Source: an uncultured Alphaproteobacteria bacterium (lineage in GTDB: Bacteria > Pseudomonadota > Alphaproteobacteria > Caulobacterales > Caulobacteraceae). Taken from it: a stretch of 64,000 nt of DNA. The translations under genes were made by a program, and so were the position numbers. Within the stretch, counting starts at the first letter, position 1; each line of letters opens with the position of its first letter. This document shows positions 1 to 8,289 of the stretch, one piece after another. The DNA is taken from NCBI GenBank assembly GCA_903860975.1, contig CAIOSI010000034.1, positions 59,200-123,199 of the forward strand, read 5' to 3'. The notes beneath the pieces are model-generated. The model was not told the origin of the DNA. It saw nothing but the letters and a program-made list of their open reading frames with translations, and made no database searches.

Positions 1-1216
1 CCGCCCCGCCATCCATGTTGATGTTCGCAACCGTTGTGGCCAGCGGGTAGAGCGGCGTCGTCGCATAGTATTCTGAACCTAAAAGGCCCTTTTCCTCAGC
101 CGTCACCGCCATGAACATTTCCGTCCGATCCGTGCGGGGCGAATGAGCGAAGGCGCGGGCGAGCTCAATCAGGCCGGAAACGCCAGAGGCGTTGTCCACG
201 GCACCATTATAGATGCGATCGCCCTTGGCATCGGCCAGACCCACGCCCAAGTGGTCCCAGTGAGCTGTGTAGACGACCCGCTCGTTCGGATGCTTCGTCC
301 CTGGCAGGACGCCCACGACGTTGTGCGAGATCACCTTCTTGGCCTCGACCGCAAACGCAGTCGAGAACGTCACGCCGCTGAGCGTCACCGGTTTGAAGTT
401 TCGCGTTTGTGCGCTTTTCTTCAGGGCCTCGAAATCCAGGCCCGCTGTCTTGAAGAGCGCCACCGTTGGGTCGCGCTGGATCCAGGCCTCGATGGGTGCA
501 TGGACCTTCGCAGGATCCCTTCGGATGATGTCAAAGACCGCGTCAGTGTTGGAGTTTTTGACGGTGTTCCAGCCGTAAGCGGCAGGGCCGGTTTCGTGGA
601 TCACGATAAAGCCGATTGCGCCTTGGCGGGCAGCTTCCTCGTACTTGTAGGTCCAGCGGCCGTAGTAGGTCATGGCCTTGCCGCCAAAGTCGCCGACGCC
701 GGTCTCGTAGTCCGGGTCATTGACCAGGACGAGGGCGATCTTGCCGTGAAGGTCGACGCCTTTGAAGTCGTCCCAATTGCGTTCGGGCGCCTTGACGCCG
801 TAGCCAACGAAGACGACAGGCGCGTTCTTGATGTCGATTTGGTTCACGCCGGTCTGTGGCGCGCGGATGGCGACTTCCTGGCCTTGCTTCCAGGAAAGGG
901 TCTGGCCAGCAGCCTTTGCTGTGAAGGTCACGGGGCCTTTGATGTTAAATTCCGCCAGCGGGACGTTCTGGGTCCAGGCGCGGCCAGATTTCGTTTTATC
1001 GCCGCCCGGCTGCAATCCGGCCGCCTTGAATTCTTTGGTGATGTAGGCGACCGACTTCACCTCACCGGGCGTTGCGGGGCCACGGCCTTCAAAGGCGTCG
1101 GACGACAGCACCTTGATGTGCTGCGATAACGCCGCCGGGTCGATTTTGACGTCAGCGGCGCAGGCGGTTGAGACGATAGCGCAGGCCGCGATTGTGCCCG
1201 CAAAAATCTGTTTCAT
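1..1216 (-). CDS. M28 family zinc metallopeptidase, C-terminus cut by window edge
   Basis: Reading the minus strand from the ATG at 1216 gives about 405 residues with no stop before the window edge, so the 3' end is missing. It opens with a signal peptide (MKQIFAGTIAACAIVSTACA), so the product is exported. A PA-type insert lies in the middle (around NAPVVFVGYGV). The M28 metal site is visible: HWDHLG with H319, DNASG with D341, and EEKG with E374/E375. Family members are aminopeptidases that use two zinc ions to remove N-terminal residues from peptides. The last distal ligands lie outside the window. It is transcribed away from the tetR-like gene next door. Family is secure; substrate is unknown. 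Confidence 0.9.
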   Translation of the reverse strand, partial: MKQIFAGTIAACAIVSTACAADVKIDPAALSQHIKVLSSDAFEGRGPATPGEVKSVAYITKEFKAAGLQPGGDKTKSGRAWTQNVPLAEFNIKGPVTFTAKAAGQTLSWKQGQEVAIRAPQTGVNQIDIKNAPVVFVGYGVKAPERNWDDFKGVDLHGKIALVLVNDPDYETGVGDFGGKAMTYYGRWTYKYEEAARQGAIGFIVIHETGPAAYGWNTVKNSNTDAVFDIIRRDPAKVHAPIEAWIQRDPTVALFKTAGLDFEALKKSAQTRNFKPVTLSGVTFSTAFAVEAKKVISHNVVGVLPGTKHPNERVVYTAHWDHLGVGLADAKGDRIYNGAVDNASGVSGLIELARAFAHSPRTDRTEMFMAVTAEEKGLLGSEYYATTPLYPLATTVANINMDGGA

Positions 1217-1276
1217 CGATAACTCGAAAAAGGGTGTGAATTCGCGCGCGACCCTAGCGTCGCCGCAGTCGTACGG

Positions 1277-2044
1277 CTAGGCCGGCCTGCGCGTATTCTC
1301 GACAAAGGTCGCCAGACCATCGAGGACGCGCTGCAGGCCAAATTCGAAGTTCCGTTCCGGATCCGGCCCAGGCATCTGGCCGCTCTTGTAGGCTTCGCCC
1401 ATCCGGACTGTGGTCGGATAGCGAGCGGGGTCGACCAGGCCTTGCAGCAGCGGGGTGTTCATCGCCCACCACTGCTCATCTGTCATCCCGGTCTGTTTTT
1501 CGATCTCGCGAGCGTCGAGCGCGGCGCGTACGGCACCTCGGACGTAGTCGCTGACGACGGACGTGACCTGGTCCATCTCCATCTCTGTAAGCCCCAGGCC
1601 GTCGATGGCGCAAAGCGTGCTCTCGACCCTGGCCAATACATTGGGACCCAGCGGCGGACGATGGGTGCCAACCTGCAGGATCCAGGGGTGTCGCTGGGCG
1701 CGGCTCCAGTGCTGCCGGGCGATCTGTTCCAATCGGGCGCGCCAGCCGTTGGCGGGGTCTGGGGTTTGGTCTTCGCCGGCCACCCGGTCGAGCATCAGGT
1801 CCACCAACTCGGCTTTCGAAGGGACGTAGGTGTAGAGCGACATGGGCGACAGACCGAGCGCCTCGGCCACCCGACGCATCGAAAGCGCGCTCAGTCCTTC
1901 GGCATCGGCCAATGCGATGGCGGCGCGTACGACATCCTCGACGGTGTGGCGTGGCTTTGGGCCGCGACGTGCGGGTCCTGGCAGGCTCCACAAAAGAGCG
2001 ATGCTCCGTCCAGGATCACCGCTACCTGTGAACTCCTCCGCCAT
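1277..2044 (-). CDS. TetR/AcrR family transcriptional repressor of the adjacent RND pump
   Basis: The 255-residue protein carries an N-terminal TetR helix-turn-helix (about residues 30-80, with LSMRRVAEALGLSPMSLYTYV and the following K-x-E-L). The longer ligand-binding C-terminal half resembles the TetR_C_1 group. It is divergent from the efflux operon starting at 2289, the usual arrangement for a repressor of the pump and of itself. The first 25 residues are poorly conserved in style, so the true start could be slightly internal. The inducing ligand cannot be told from the sequence. Regulation of the pump is inferred from position. Confidence 0.85.
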   Translation of the reverse strand: MAEEFTGSGDPGRSIALLWSLPGPARRGPKPRHTVEDVVRAAIALADAEGLSALSMRRVAEALGLSPMSLYTYVPSKAELVDLMLDRVAGEDQTPDPANGWRARLEQIARQHWSRAQRHPWILQVGTHRPPLGPNVLARVESTLCAIDGLGLTEMEMDQVTSVVSDYVRGAVRAALDAREIEKQTGMTDEQWWAMNTPLLQGLVDPARYPTTVRMGEAYKSGQMPGPDPERNFEFGLQRVLDGLATFVENTRRPA

Positions 2045-2288
2045 GGCGCTAAACTACACGTCGAATAACACTTTACAACATACGGAGTTTAGACCAGAGA
2101 AGGGCTTGCGGACACGCCCGGCAAGAGGCGGCCTGTGGGAGCTTCATCACTGGGCTTAGGTGTTCATGTCGCTAGACGGCCGTCTTTCGCCTCTGCATCC
2201 CAATGGGGCGCTGCATCTCGTTCGGATGTGGGCGGCGATTAGGAACACTTCCTCCCACCTCCTCGCGGCACCATAACGAAAATCCGAC
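2045..2288. promoter_or_regulatory. Divergent promoter/operator region between tetR-like gene and RND operon
   Basis: This 244-base gap separates two divergent starts. It holds a 7-base inverted repeat, CTAAACT at 2049-2055 and AGTTTAG at 2086-2092, flanking an AT-rich stretch (ATAACACTTTACAACATAC). The stretch is unusually AT-rich for this genome and sits just upstream of the tetR-like start. It is the natural candidate for the repressor's operator and the two promoters. No footprint-grade motif can be assigned by eye. Confidence 0.4.
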
Positions 2289-3716
2289 ATGCGTCCTGCC
2301 TCCTATCTCGCCGTCCTGGCCTGCGCCGCGCTCGCCGCCTGCGCCCATGTGCGTCCGGCGGACACGCGCTTGCCGGCGGATTTCGAAGCCCCAAAGGGCT
2401 CTTCGCCCGCCGGTGCGATCGATCTGGATCGCTGGTGGCTGGCGTTTAACGACGCTGAGCTGAGCGGTCTCATTGACCAAGCCCTTGCCGCCAATCCGGA
2501 TGCGCGCAGCGCAGCTGCGCGCCTGAACGAAGCCCGCGCCAATCGCACCGAAGCGCTGGTCCATTTCCTGCCGCAGGGCGATGTCACGGGCTCGACGCGG
2601 CGGACTGACACCCATCAGTTGGCCGGCACAGTGATCAATTTTCCAGGCTTTTCTTCGAGCGGCGTGAGCAACGCGCAGGCCTCGAACTTCAATGTGAGTT
2701 GGGAAGTCGACATTTTCGGCCGTTTCCTTGCCGTTCGTAAGGCGGTGAACGGCGACATCGCGGCCGCGCGCTTCAACTACGAGGGCGCACGCGCCATGCT
2801 GGCGGCCAATGTCGCTGACGCCTATTTTCAGGCCCGCGGCCTCGCCATTCAACTGGGCGACGCGCGCGAAACCGCTCGCATCGAGCAGGAACTTTATGAC
2901 AGCTCCAGCAAGCGCGGTGCGCTGGGTATTGCGGCCACGTCCGATGCCGACCGGGTTGCGGGAGATCTCGCTCAGGCCAAGGCGCAAGCCGCGGGCCTGC
3001 AAGCCGAGCTGCAAGCGCAGCGGCGCACACTGTTGATCCTGGCGGGCCGTACGATCGAGCCCACAGCCAACCTCGCGGTTGAAGCAAGCGTCGGGACCCT
3101 GCCGCCCATACCCGCCACGATCCCCAGCCAACTTCTGAAGCGCCGGCCCGACGTGCGCGAGGCCCAAGCGCGGGTCGCCTCGGCAGCTGGGCGCGCGGAT
3201 GCCGATCTGCTGGCTTTCTTGCCGACCCTCAATTTTACGCCCTCACTGGGCTGGTCGAAGTCGTCGCAGCCGGGCTATTCGGTCACGGCCCGGTCGCTGG
3301 TCAGTGGCGCGGCCATCACGCAGCCGCTGCTGTCGATCCCGACGAAACTGGCTGAGTTAAAGGCGCAAAACGCACGGACTGAACAGGCGGTGATCGCCTA
3401 CGAAAAGGCTGTGCAGACAGCTTTTTCGGATTCCGAAGGTACGCTGGTGCGGCTGGATGCAGACCGCAAGCGCGTGGCGCTGCTAACGGACGGCGAGATT
3501 CGCGCGGCGCGTAGCTATCGCGCCTCAAAGATCGGCTACGACCGCGGCTTGACGGATCTGCAGACGGCGCTCAGCGCCGAGCAATCCTGGCGGGCCACCC
3601 GTTCCCAACTGACAGCTGCCCAGGTGCAGGCGTTCCGGCGCACTGTTCAGGCCTATAAGGCGCTCGGCGGCGGTTGGCCTGCCGAGCAATTCCCAACCCA
3701 GACGCAGGCCCGCTGA
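2289..3716 (+). CDS. NodT-family outer membrane efflux lipoprotein (RND pump channel)
   Basis: The 475-residue protein begins with a lipoprotein signal ending in LAAC, giving an acylated cysteine near residue 18. It continues with two OEP (TolC-like) repeats. The alternating alanine-rich coiled-coil and beta segments match NodT/OprM channels in length and style. It would form the outer membrane exit duct for the inner membrane transporter encoded at 4872. The adaptor gene starts 8 bases after its stop, so the three genes form one operon. A usable AUG lies behind a modest purine-rich stretch. Confidence 0.92.
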   Translation: MRPASYLAVLACAALAACAHVRPADTRLPADFEAPKGSSPAGAIDLDRWWLAFNDAELSGLIDQALAANPDARSAAARLNEARANRTEALVHFLPQGDVTGSTRRTDTHQLAGTVINFPGFSSSGVSNAQASNFNVSWEVDIFGRFLAVRKAVNGDIAAARFNYEGARAMLAANVADAYFQARGLAIQLGDARETARIEQELYDSSSKRGALGIAATSDADRVAGDLAQAKAQAAGLQAELQAQRRTLLILAGRTIEPTANLAVEASVGTLPPIPATIPSQLLKRRPDVREAQARVASAAGRADADLLAFLPTLNFTPSLGWSKSSQPGYSVTARSLVSGAAITQPLLSIPTKLAELKAQNARTEQAVIAYEKAVQTAFSDSEGTLVRLDADRKRVALLTDGEIRAARSYRASKIGYDRGLTDLQTALSAEQSWRATRSQLTAAQVQAFRRTVQAYKALGGGWPAEQFPTQTQAR

Positions 3717-3723
3717 GACCCGC

Positions 3724-4875
3724 ATGAGACATTTCAAACCTTCTACGGTCCTTTTCCTGCTACCGCTCGTAGCGACTCTGTCGTTGGCGGGTTGCAAGAA
3801 GCCGCCGGCCAAGACCACAGAGGCCGAACAAGCCCGAGCCGTGCGGATCGTGCCGCTGGAAACCCGATCGATTACCGGGGCGCTGGCTGCGTCTGGTGAC
3901 CTTGTGTCACGCGAAGAGGCCGCGGTTCTTCCTGAAGTCAGCGGCTTCCGCGTCACCGCCGTTCTGGTGGACGTGGGCGATCATGTGGCCAAGGGCCAGA
4001 CCCTGGTCCAGCTCGACCCTTCCCTGCTGCAGGGCCAGCTCGCCCAACAGGAGGCTCTGGCGGCTCAGGCGGCGGTCAATGCCAAACAGGCCGAGGATCA
4101 GGCCGGCCGGGTGAAGGATCTGGACAATCAAGGTGTTCTCTCCCAGGAGGCCATCGACCAGCGACGCTTCCAGGCCCGCGCCGCCCAGGCCACAGCCAAT
4201 GCTCAGGCCGCGGCGTTGCGTGACATCAAGACCCGCAACGCCAAGATGGCAGTGACGGCGCCGGTATCGGGCCTGATTTTGGAGCGCACTGTTCGCCCAG
4301 GCGACATGTCATCGACGGGAGGGGGGACACCCTGGTTCCGACTGGCGCGCGATAGCGAGGTTGAACTCGCCGCGCAGTTGTCTGACAGCGATCTGGCCAA
4401 TATTCGGCCCGGCCAGCATGCCGACGTCACCCTCCCTGGCGGCTTGGTGGTGTCAGGCGTGGTTCGCCTTGTCAGTCCGCAAATTGATCCCCAGACCAAA
4501 CTCGGCATCGTTCGCATTCATCTGCCGGTCAGGGCCGATATCCGCGCTGGCGGCTTCGGACGCGCGGTCTTCACCGATGTTTCCGGCGCGGTGCTCGCCG
4601 CCCCGGAGACGGCCGTACGCTACGACGCCGATGGGGCCAGCGTTATGGTCGTAGGTCCTGACAACCGCGTTCACCGCGCGACGGTCCAGACCGGCCAGCG
4701 CGGCGGGGGATATGTTCAGCTTCTGAAGGGGCCACCGGTCGGCTCTAAGATCGTTCAGAACGCCGCCGCGTTCCTGCTGGACGGCGATATGGTTCGTCCA
4801 CAGACTGGAGCTGACGTGCCGGCTTCGGTTTCCGGCGTGACCGCCGCCGCCGCGCGACCGGCCGTTCGCCGATGA
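3724..4875 (+). CDS. RND efflux periplasmic adaptor (membrane fusion) lipoprotein
   Basis: This 383-residue protein starts with a lipoprotein signal (SLAGCKK, cysteine near residue 24). It has the adaptor layout: a barrel-sandwich half (SGDLVSREEAAVLPEVSG), an alpha-hairpin rich in Q, A and E (about residues 95-165), a second lipoyl half, a beta-barrel and a membrane-proximal domain. Adaptors of this class bridge the inner membrane RND protein and the outer membrane channel. Its stop overlaps the transporter start in an ATGA at 4872-4875, indicating translational coupling. Confidence 0.93.
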   Translation: MRHFKPSTVLFLLPLVATLSLAGCKKPPAKTTEAEQARAVRIVPLETRSITGALAASGDLVSREEAAVLPEVSGFRVTAVLVDVGDHVAKGQTLVQLDPSLLQGQLAQQEALAAQAAVNAKQAEDQAGRVKDLDNQGVLSQEAIDQRRFQARAAQATANAQAAALRDIKTRNAKMAVTAPVSGLILERTVRPGDMSSTGGGTPWFRLARDSEVELAAQLSDSDLANIRPGQHADVTLPGGLVVSGVVRLVSPQIDPQTKLGIVRIHLPVRADIRAGGFGRAVFTDVSGAVLAAPETAVRYDADGASVMVVGPDNRVHRATVQTGQRGGGYVQLLKGPPVGSKIVQNAAAFLLDGDMVRPQTGADVPASVSGVTAAAARPAVRR

Positions 4876-7800
4876 GCGAAGTCCACCAGCCACGCTTCGC
4901 TATCTCGGCTTGGGCGATCCGCAACCCTGTTCCCGTGGCCGTGCTATTCATCGGCCTGATCCTGGCTGGGTTGATTTCCTACATGGGGCTGCCGATCAAG
5001 CAGTACCCCAACATCCAGTTCCCTGTGGTGGCTGTGACCGTCACCCAGAACGGCGCTGCGCCCGGCGAGATGGAGACCCAGATCACCCGGCCGGTGGAAG
5101 ATGCGCTCGCCGGCGTCACGGGGGTCAAGACGGTTCAGTCGACAGTCACTCAGGGCGTCTCGACGACCTCGATGCAATTCGAGATCGGCGAAGATCTTCA
5201 GAAGAAGACCGATGACGTCCGCTCCAAAATCGCTCAGGCGCGCTCCATCCTGCCGCGCGACATCGACGAGCCCATTGTTCAGCGGATCGAAATCGACGAC
5301 GCCGCGCCGATTATGACCTACGCGGTCTCGGCGCCGGCGATGTCCGACGACGAGCTTTCTTGGTTCATCGAAGACACACTTTCGCGCGAACTTCAGGCCG
5401 CGACGGGCGTTTCGCGGATCAACCGGGTTGGTGGTGTCAGTCGTGAGATCAACGTGGTCGTAAGTCCCGACCGACTTGCCGCCCACGGCCTAACCGCAAC
5501 CCAAGTGAACAATGCGCTACGGGGGTTCCAAACAGACGCTCCCGGCGGTCGCCTCAATGTGGGTGGGCGAGAGCAGACCTTGCGGGTCTTCTCAAACGTG
5601 GCCTCAGTCGGGCAGCTGCGCGACCTGAACATCCCCACCGGCGGCGGGAAGTTCGTAAAGCTTTCCGACGTCGCCGACATTGGCGATGGAGCCTCCGAAG
5701 TGCGTGGCTTCGCGCGCCTGAACGGTCGACCCGTGGTGGGCTTTCAGGTGTCCAAGACCAAGGAGGCTAGTGACGTCGTCACCGAAGATTCGGTGATCAA
5801 GAAGTTAGGGGTGCTGCACAAGAAGTACCCCGGCGTCACCTTCACGAAGATTTTCTCTTCCGTCGATTCGACGCGAGCGAGCTTCCATGCCACCCAGCAT
5901 GTGCTGACCGAGGGCATGTTCCTGGCGGCGCTGGTCGTGTTCTTCTTCCTGCGCGACTGGCGGGCCACCTTGATCACGGCTGTGGCCATGCCGATCTCGC
6001 TGATCCCGACGTTCTTCGTCATGAAGATGTTTGGCTTCTCGCTCAACATGGTGACGCTGTTAGCGCTGACCCTGGTGGTCGGCATTCTGGTCGACGACGC
6101 GATTGTCGAGATCGAAAACATCGAAAAACGTGTCGCCAGGGGCCTGCGCCCATTCCAGGCTGCGATCGAGGGAGCCGATGCGATCGGTCTGGCTGTTGTG
6201 GCCACGACCATGGCGATTGTCGCGGTGTTCATACCCGTGAGCTTCATGCCGGGCATCCCCGGTCAGTTCTTCAAGGAATTCGGCCTGACGGTCTCGGTGG
6301 CGGTGCTGTTTTCGCTGGCGGTTGCGCGCCTCGTGACACCACCCATGGCCGCCTACTTCCTGAAACCGACCCTTTCGACGCATGAGCGCAAGCCTTTCAA
6401 GGGCCTCTACCGAAACGTGCTGGACTGGGCGCTGAAGCACCGGATCATCACCGCGATTGCAGGCGGCCTGATCTTCTTTGCGTCTCTGTTCCTTGTGCCG
6501 CTGCTGCCGCAGGGCTTCCAACCGGCTGGGGATCCCGATTTCATCTACGTGGACATCCAAGGCCCGCCGGGTGCCTCGGTCGCCGACATGGAAGATACCG
6601 CCCAGCGAATCAGCGGCCTGTTCCGCGGCCAGCCGTCTGTAACCGACGTCTTTGTGCAGGTGGGCTCGACCGTATCGGTGTTCGGCCCTGGATCGAGCGG
6701 CGGCGGGGGGAGTGACCTGCGTAGCGGTACGGCCACGATCCTGCTGGACCCCAACCGTCACCAGAGCGGCGATGAGATCCGAAATGCCTTACGCGACAGG
6801 CTACGCGCAATTCCCGACGCTCGACTGACCTTTCTCGACTTCCAGGGCGCGGCCGGGTTCCAGCAGATCCTCACCGGCGACAACCCCGCGAACTTACAAG
6901 CCGCGGCGCTGGAGCTGGAAAAGGAAATGCGTCGCTTGCCGGAACTGGCCGACCCGCACCCAGCGAAGCCTCCGGAGGCGCCCGAGATTGTTATCAAGCC
7001 AAAGCCGCAGGAGGCCGCTCGCCTGGGTGTTTCGCCGGATACGATCGCCACGATCGTACGCGTCGCGACGGTCGGCGATATCGATGCCAACGTGGCCAAG
7101 TTCAACCAGGGCGAGCGACGTATACCGATCCGCGTCCGGTTACCGCAAAATACGCGGGCCGACCTCCAGCGGATCGCTTCTCTGCGGGTGCCTACAGGAT
7201 CTGGTGGCTCGACCACCCTCGACAGCGTCGCCGACATCAGCTTCGAGGCAGGACCGGCGCGCATCGACCGCCTGAACCGCGAACGGCAACTGACCGTCAA
7301 GGCCGAGCTGAACGGTGTGGAGATGGGACCTGCCCAGAATGCGGTCAACAAGTTGCCGATTATGAAACACTTGCCGCCGGGTGTTCGGCCTGCCGCAATT
7401 GGCAATCAGCAGGCGTTTGCCGAGCTGATCATCGGCTTCGTCGTGGCCTTCGCAACCGCAATCTTCCTGATGTACGCGGTGCTAGTGCTGCTGTTCCGCA
7501 GCTTCTTCAAGCCCGTGATGATCTTGACCGCCTTGCCGCTGTCCTTCGGCGGTGCCTTCGTGGGCCTGCTCACCTTCCACCTGTCCTTGTCGATCCCATC
7601 ACTGATTGGTTTCCTGATGCTGATGGGCCTGGCGGCGAAAAACTCAATTCTGCTGGTCGAGTACGCCATCGAGCGCGAGCGCGAGGGCTACAGCCAGTAT
7701 GACGCCCTGATCGAGGCCTGCCGCGAGCGAGCGCGGCCGATCATCATGACGACGGTTGCAATGGCGGCCGGCATGCTGCCGACGGCTTTTGCCTTGGAGA

Positions 7801-7997
7801 AGGGCGCTGAGTTCCGTCAGCCAATGGCCGTGGCCGTGATCGGCGGATTGATCACCTCGACGATGCTGTCTCTGGTGATGGTGCCGGTCGTCTATGAGTT
7901 CGTGGACGACTTCGAGTCTTGGCTTAAGCCGCTGTTGGCCAAACTTATCACGCCAAGACACCGTCCCCTGGAGCCGGCCCCGGAAGATCGACTGTAG
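4872..7997 (+). CDS. HAE-type RND efflux transporter permease (AcrB/MexF-like)
   Basis: The 1041-residue length and two-fold RND architecture fit a drug-type proton antiporter. There are twelve membrane segments and two large periplasmic loops. The TM4 proton-relay pair is present as D408/D409 in GILVDDAIVEIEN, and the TM10 lysine is K923 in GLAAKNSILLVEY. These residues separate it from the metal-type pump at 30366. It is the third gene of the operon controlled, by position, by the TetR-like protein. Its last 50 bases overlap the convergent FlhB-like gene. Substrates cannot be predicted. Confidence 0.95.
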   Translation: MSEVHQPRFAISAWAIRNPVPVAVLFIGLILAGLISYMGLPIKQYPNIQFPVVAVTVTQNGAAPGEMETQITRPVEDALAGVTGVKTVQSTVTQGVSTTSMQFEIGEDLQKKTDDVRSKIAQARSILPRDIDEPIVQRIEIDDAAPIMTYAVSAPAMSDDELSWFIEDTLSRELQAATGVSRINRVGGVSREINVVVSPDRLAAHGLTATQVNNALRGFQTDAPGGRLNVGGREQTLRVFSNVASVGQLRDLNIPTGGGKFVKLSDVADIGDGASEVRGFARLNGRPVVGFQVSKTKEASDVVTEDSVIKKLGVLHKKYPGVTFTKIFSSVDSTRASFHATQHVLTEGMFLAALVVFFFLRDWRATLITAVAMPISLIPTFFVMKMFGFSLNMVTLLALTLVVGILVDDAIVEIENIEKRVARGLRPFQAAIEGADAIGLAVVATTMAIVAVFIPVSFMPGIPGQFFKEFGLTVSVAVLFSLAVARLVTPPMAAYFLKPTLSTHERKPFKGLYRNVLDWALKHRIITAIAGGLIFFASLFLVPLLPQGFQPAGDPDFIYVDIQGPPGASVADMEDTAQRISGLFRGQPSVTDVFVQVGSTVSVFGPGSSGGGGSDLRSGTATILLDPNRHQSGDEIRNALRDRLRAIPDARLTFLDFQGAAGFQQILTGDNPANLQAAALELEKEMRRLPELADPHPAKPPEAPEIVIKPKPQEAARLGVSPDTIATIVRVATVGDIDANVAKFNQGERRIPIRVRLPQNTRADLQRIASLRVPTGSGGSTTLDSVADISFEAGPARIDRLNRERQLTVKAELNGVEMGPAQNAVNKLPIMKHLPPGVRPAAIGNQQAFAELIIGFVVAFATAIFLMYAVLVLLFRSFFKPVMILTALPLSFGGAFVGLLTFHLSLSIPSLIGFLMLMGLAAKNSILLVEYAIEREREGYSQYDALIEACRERARPIIMTTVAMAAGMLPTAFALEKGAEFRQPMAVAVIGGLITSTMLSLVMVPVVYEFVDDFESWLKPLLAKLITPRHRPLEPAPEDRL

Positions 7998-8289
7998 AGC
8001 TCGGGACAAGGCTTGGCGTAGGCTGCGGCGGGCTGCGGGCTGCGTTGAGGACGAAGGCGATGATCACCGCGATCGCCTCGTAGAGCGGCTCGGGTATCTC
8101 GCTTTCAACCTCGATGGTGGAGAGCGCCTGGGCCAAGGGCGGATTCGTCTCAAGCGGAACGCCGTGCATCATGGCGGTGTCGATGATGCGTTGGCCGACC
8201 AGGCCACGGCCGACGGCCACCACCTTGGGAGCATCGGGTTCATCGTAGCGCAAGGCGACAGCAAGCCGTCGTTTGTCGGGCGGCGTCAT
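7948..8289 (-). CDS. Stand-alone FlhB/EscU cytoplasmic-domain protein (FlhX/YlqH-like)
   Basis: The chosen start at 8289 gives 113 residues (MTPPDKRRLAVALRYDE...). The core aligns by eye with the C-terminal cytoplasmic domain of the flagellar export switch FlhB: APKVVAVGRGLVGQRI, then HGVPLETNPPLAQALSTIEV, then IPEPLYEAIAVIIAFV. The membrane part and the self-cleaving NPTH motif are absent; the protein begins where the fragment after NPTH cleavage would begin. The ATG overlaps the stop of the FliK-like gene (ATGA at 8289-8286), so the two are coupled. Related proteins (FlhX) are reported to substitute for the cleaved FlhB domain. The last 50 bases overlap the convergent RND gene. Confidence 0.85.
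   Translation of the reverse strand: MTPPDKRRLAVALRYDEPDAPKVVAVGRGLVGQRIIDTAMMHGVPLETNPPLAQALSTIEVESEIPEPLYEAIAVIIAFVLNAARSPPQPTPSLVPSSTVDLPGPAPGDGVLA

Noticed and set aside
143..1129. Long plus-strand open frame at the window start
   Set aside because: It lies opposite the M28 peptidase, whose minus-strand frame shows a signal peptide and metal ligands. The plus-strand translation has no recognisable domain.
2172..3167. 331-residue minus-strand open frame
   Set aside because: It is antisense to the NodT-type channel gene. It has an arginine-rich composition and no domain.
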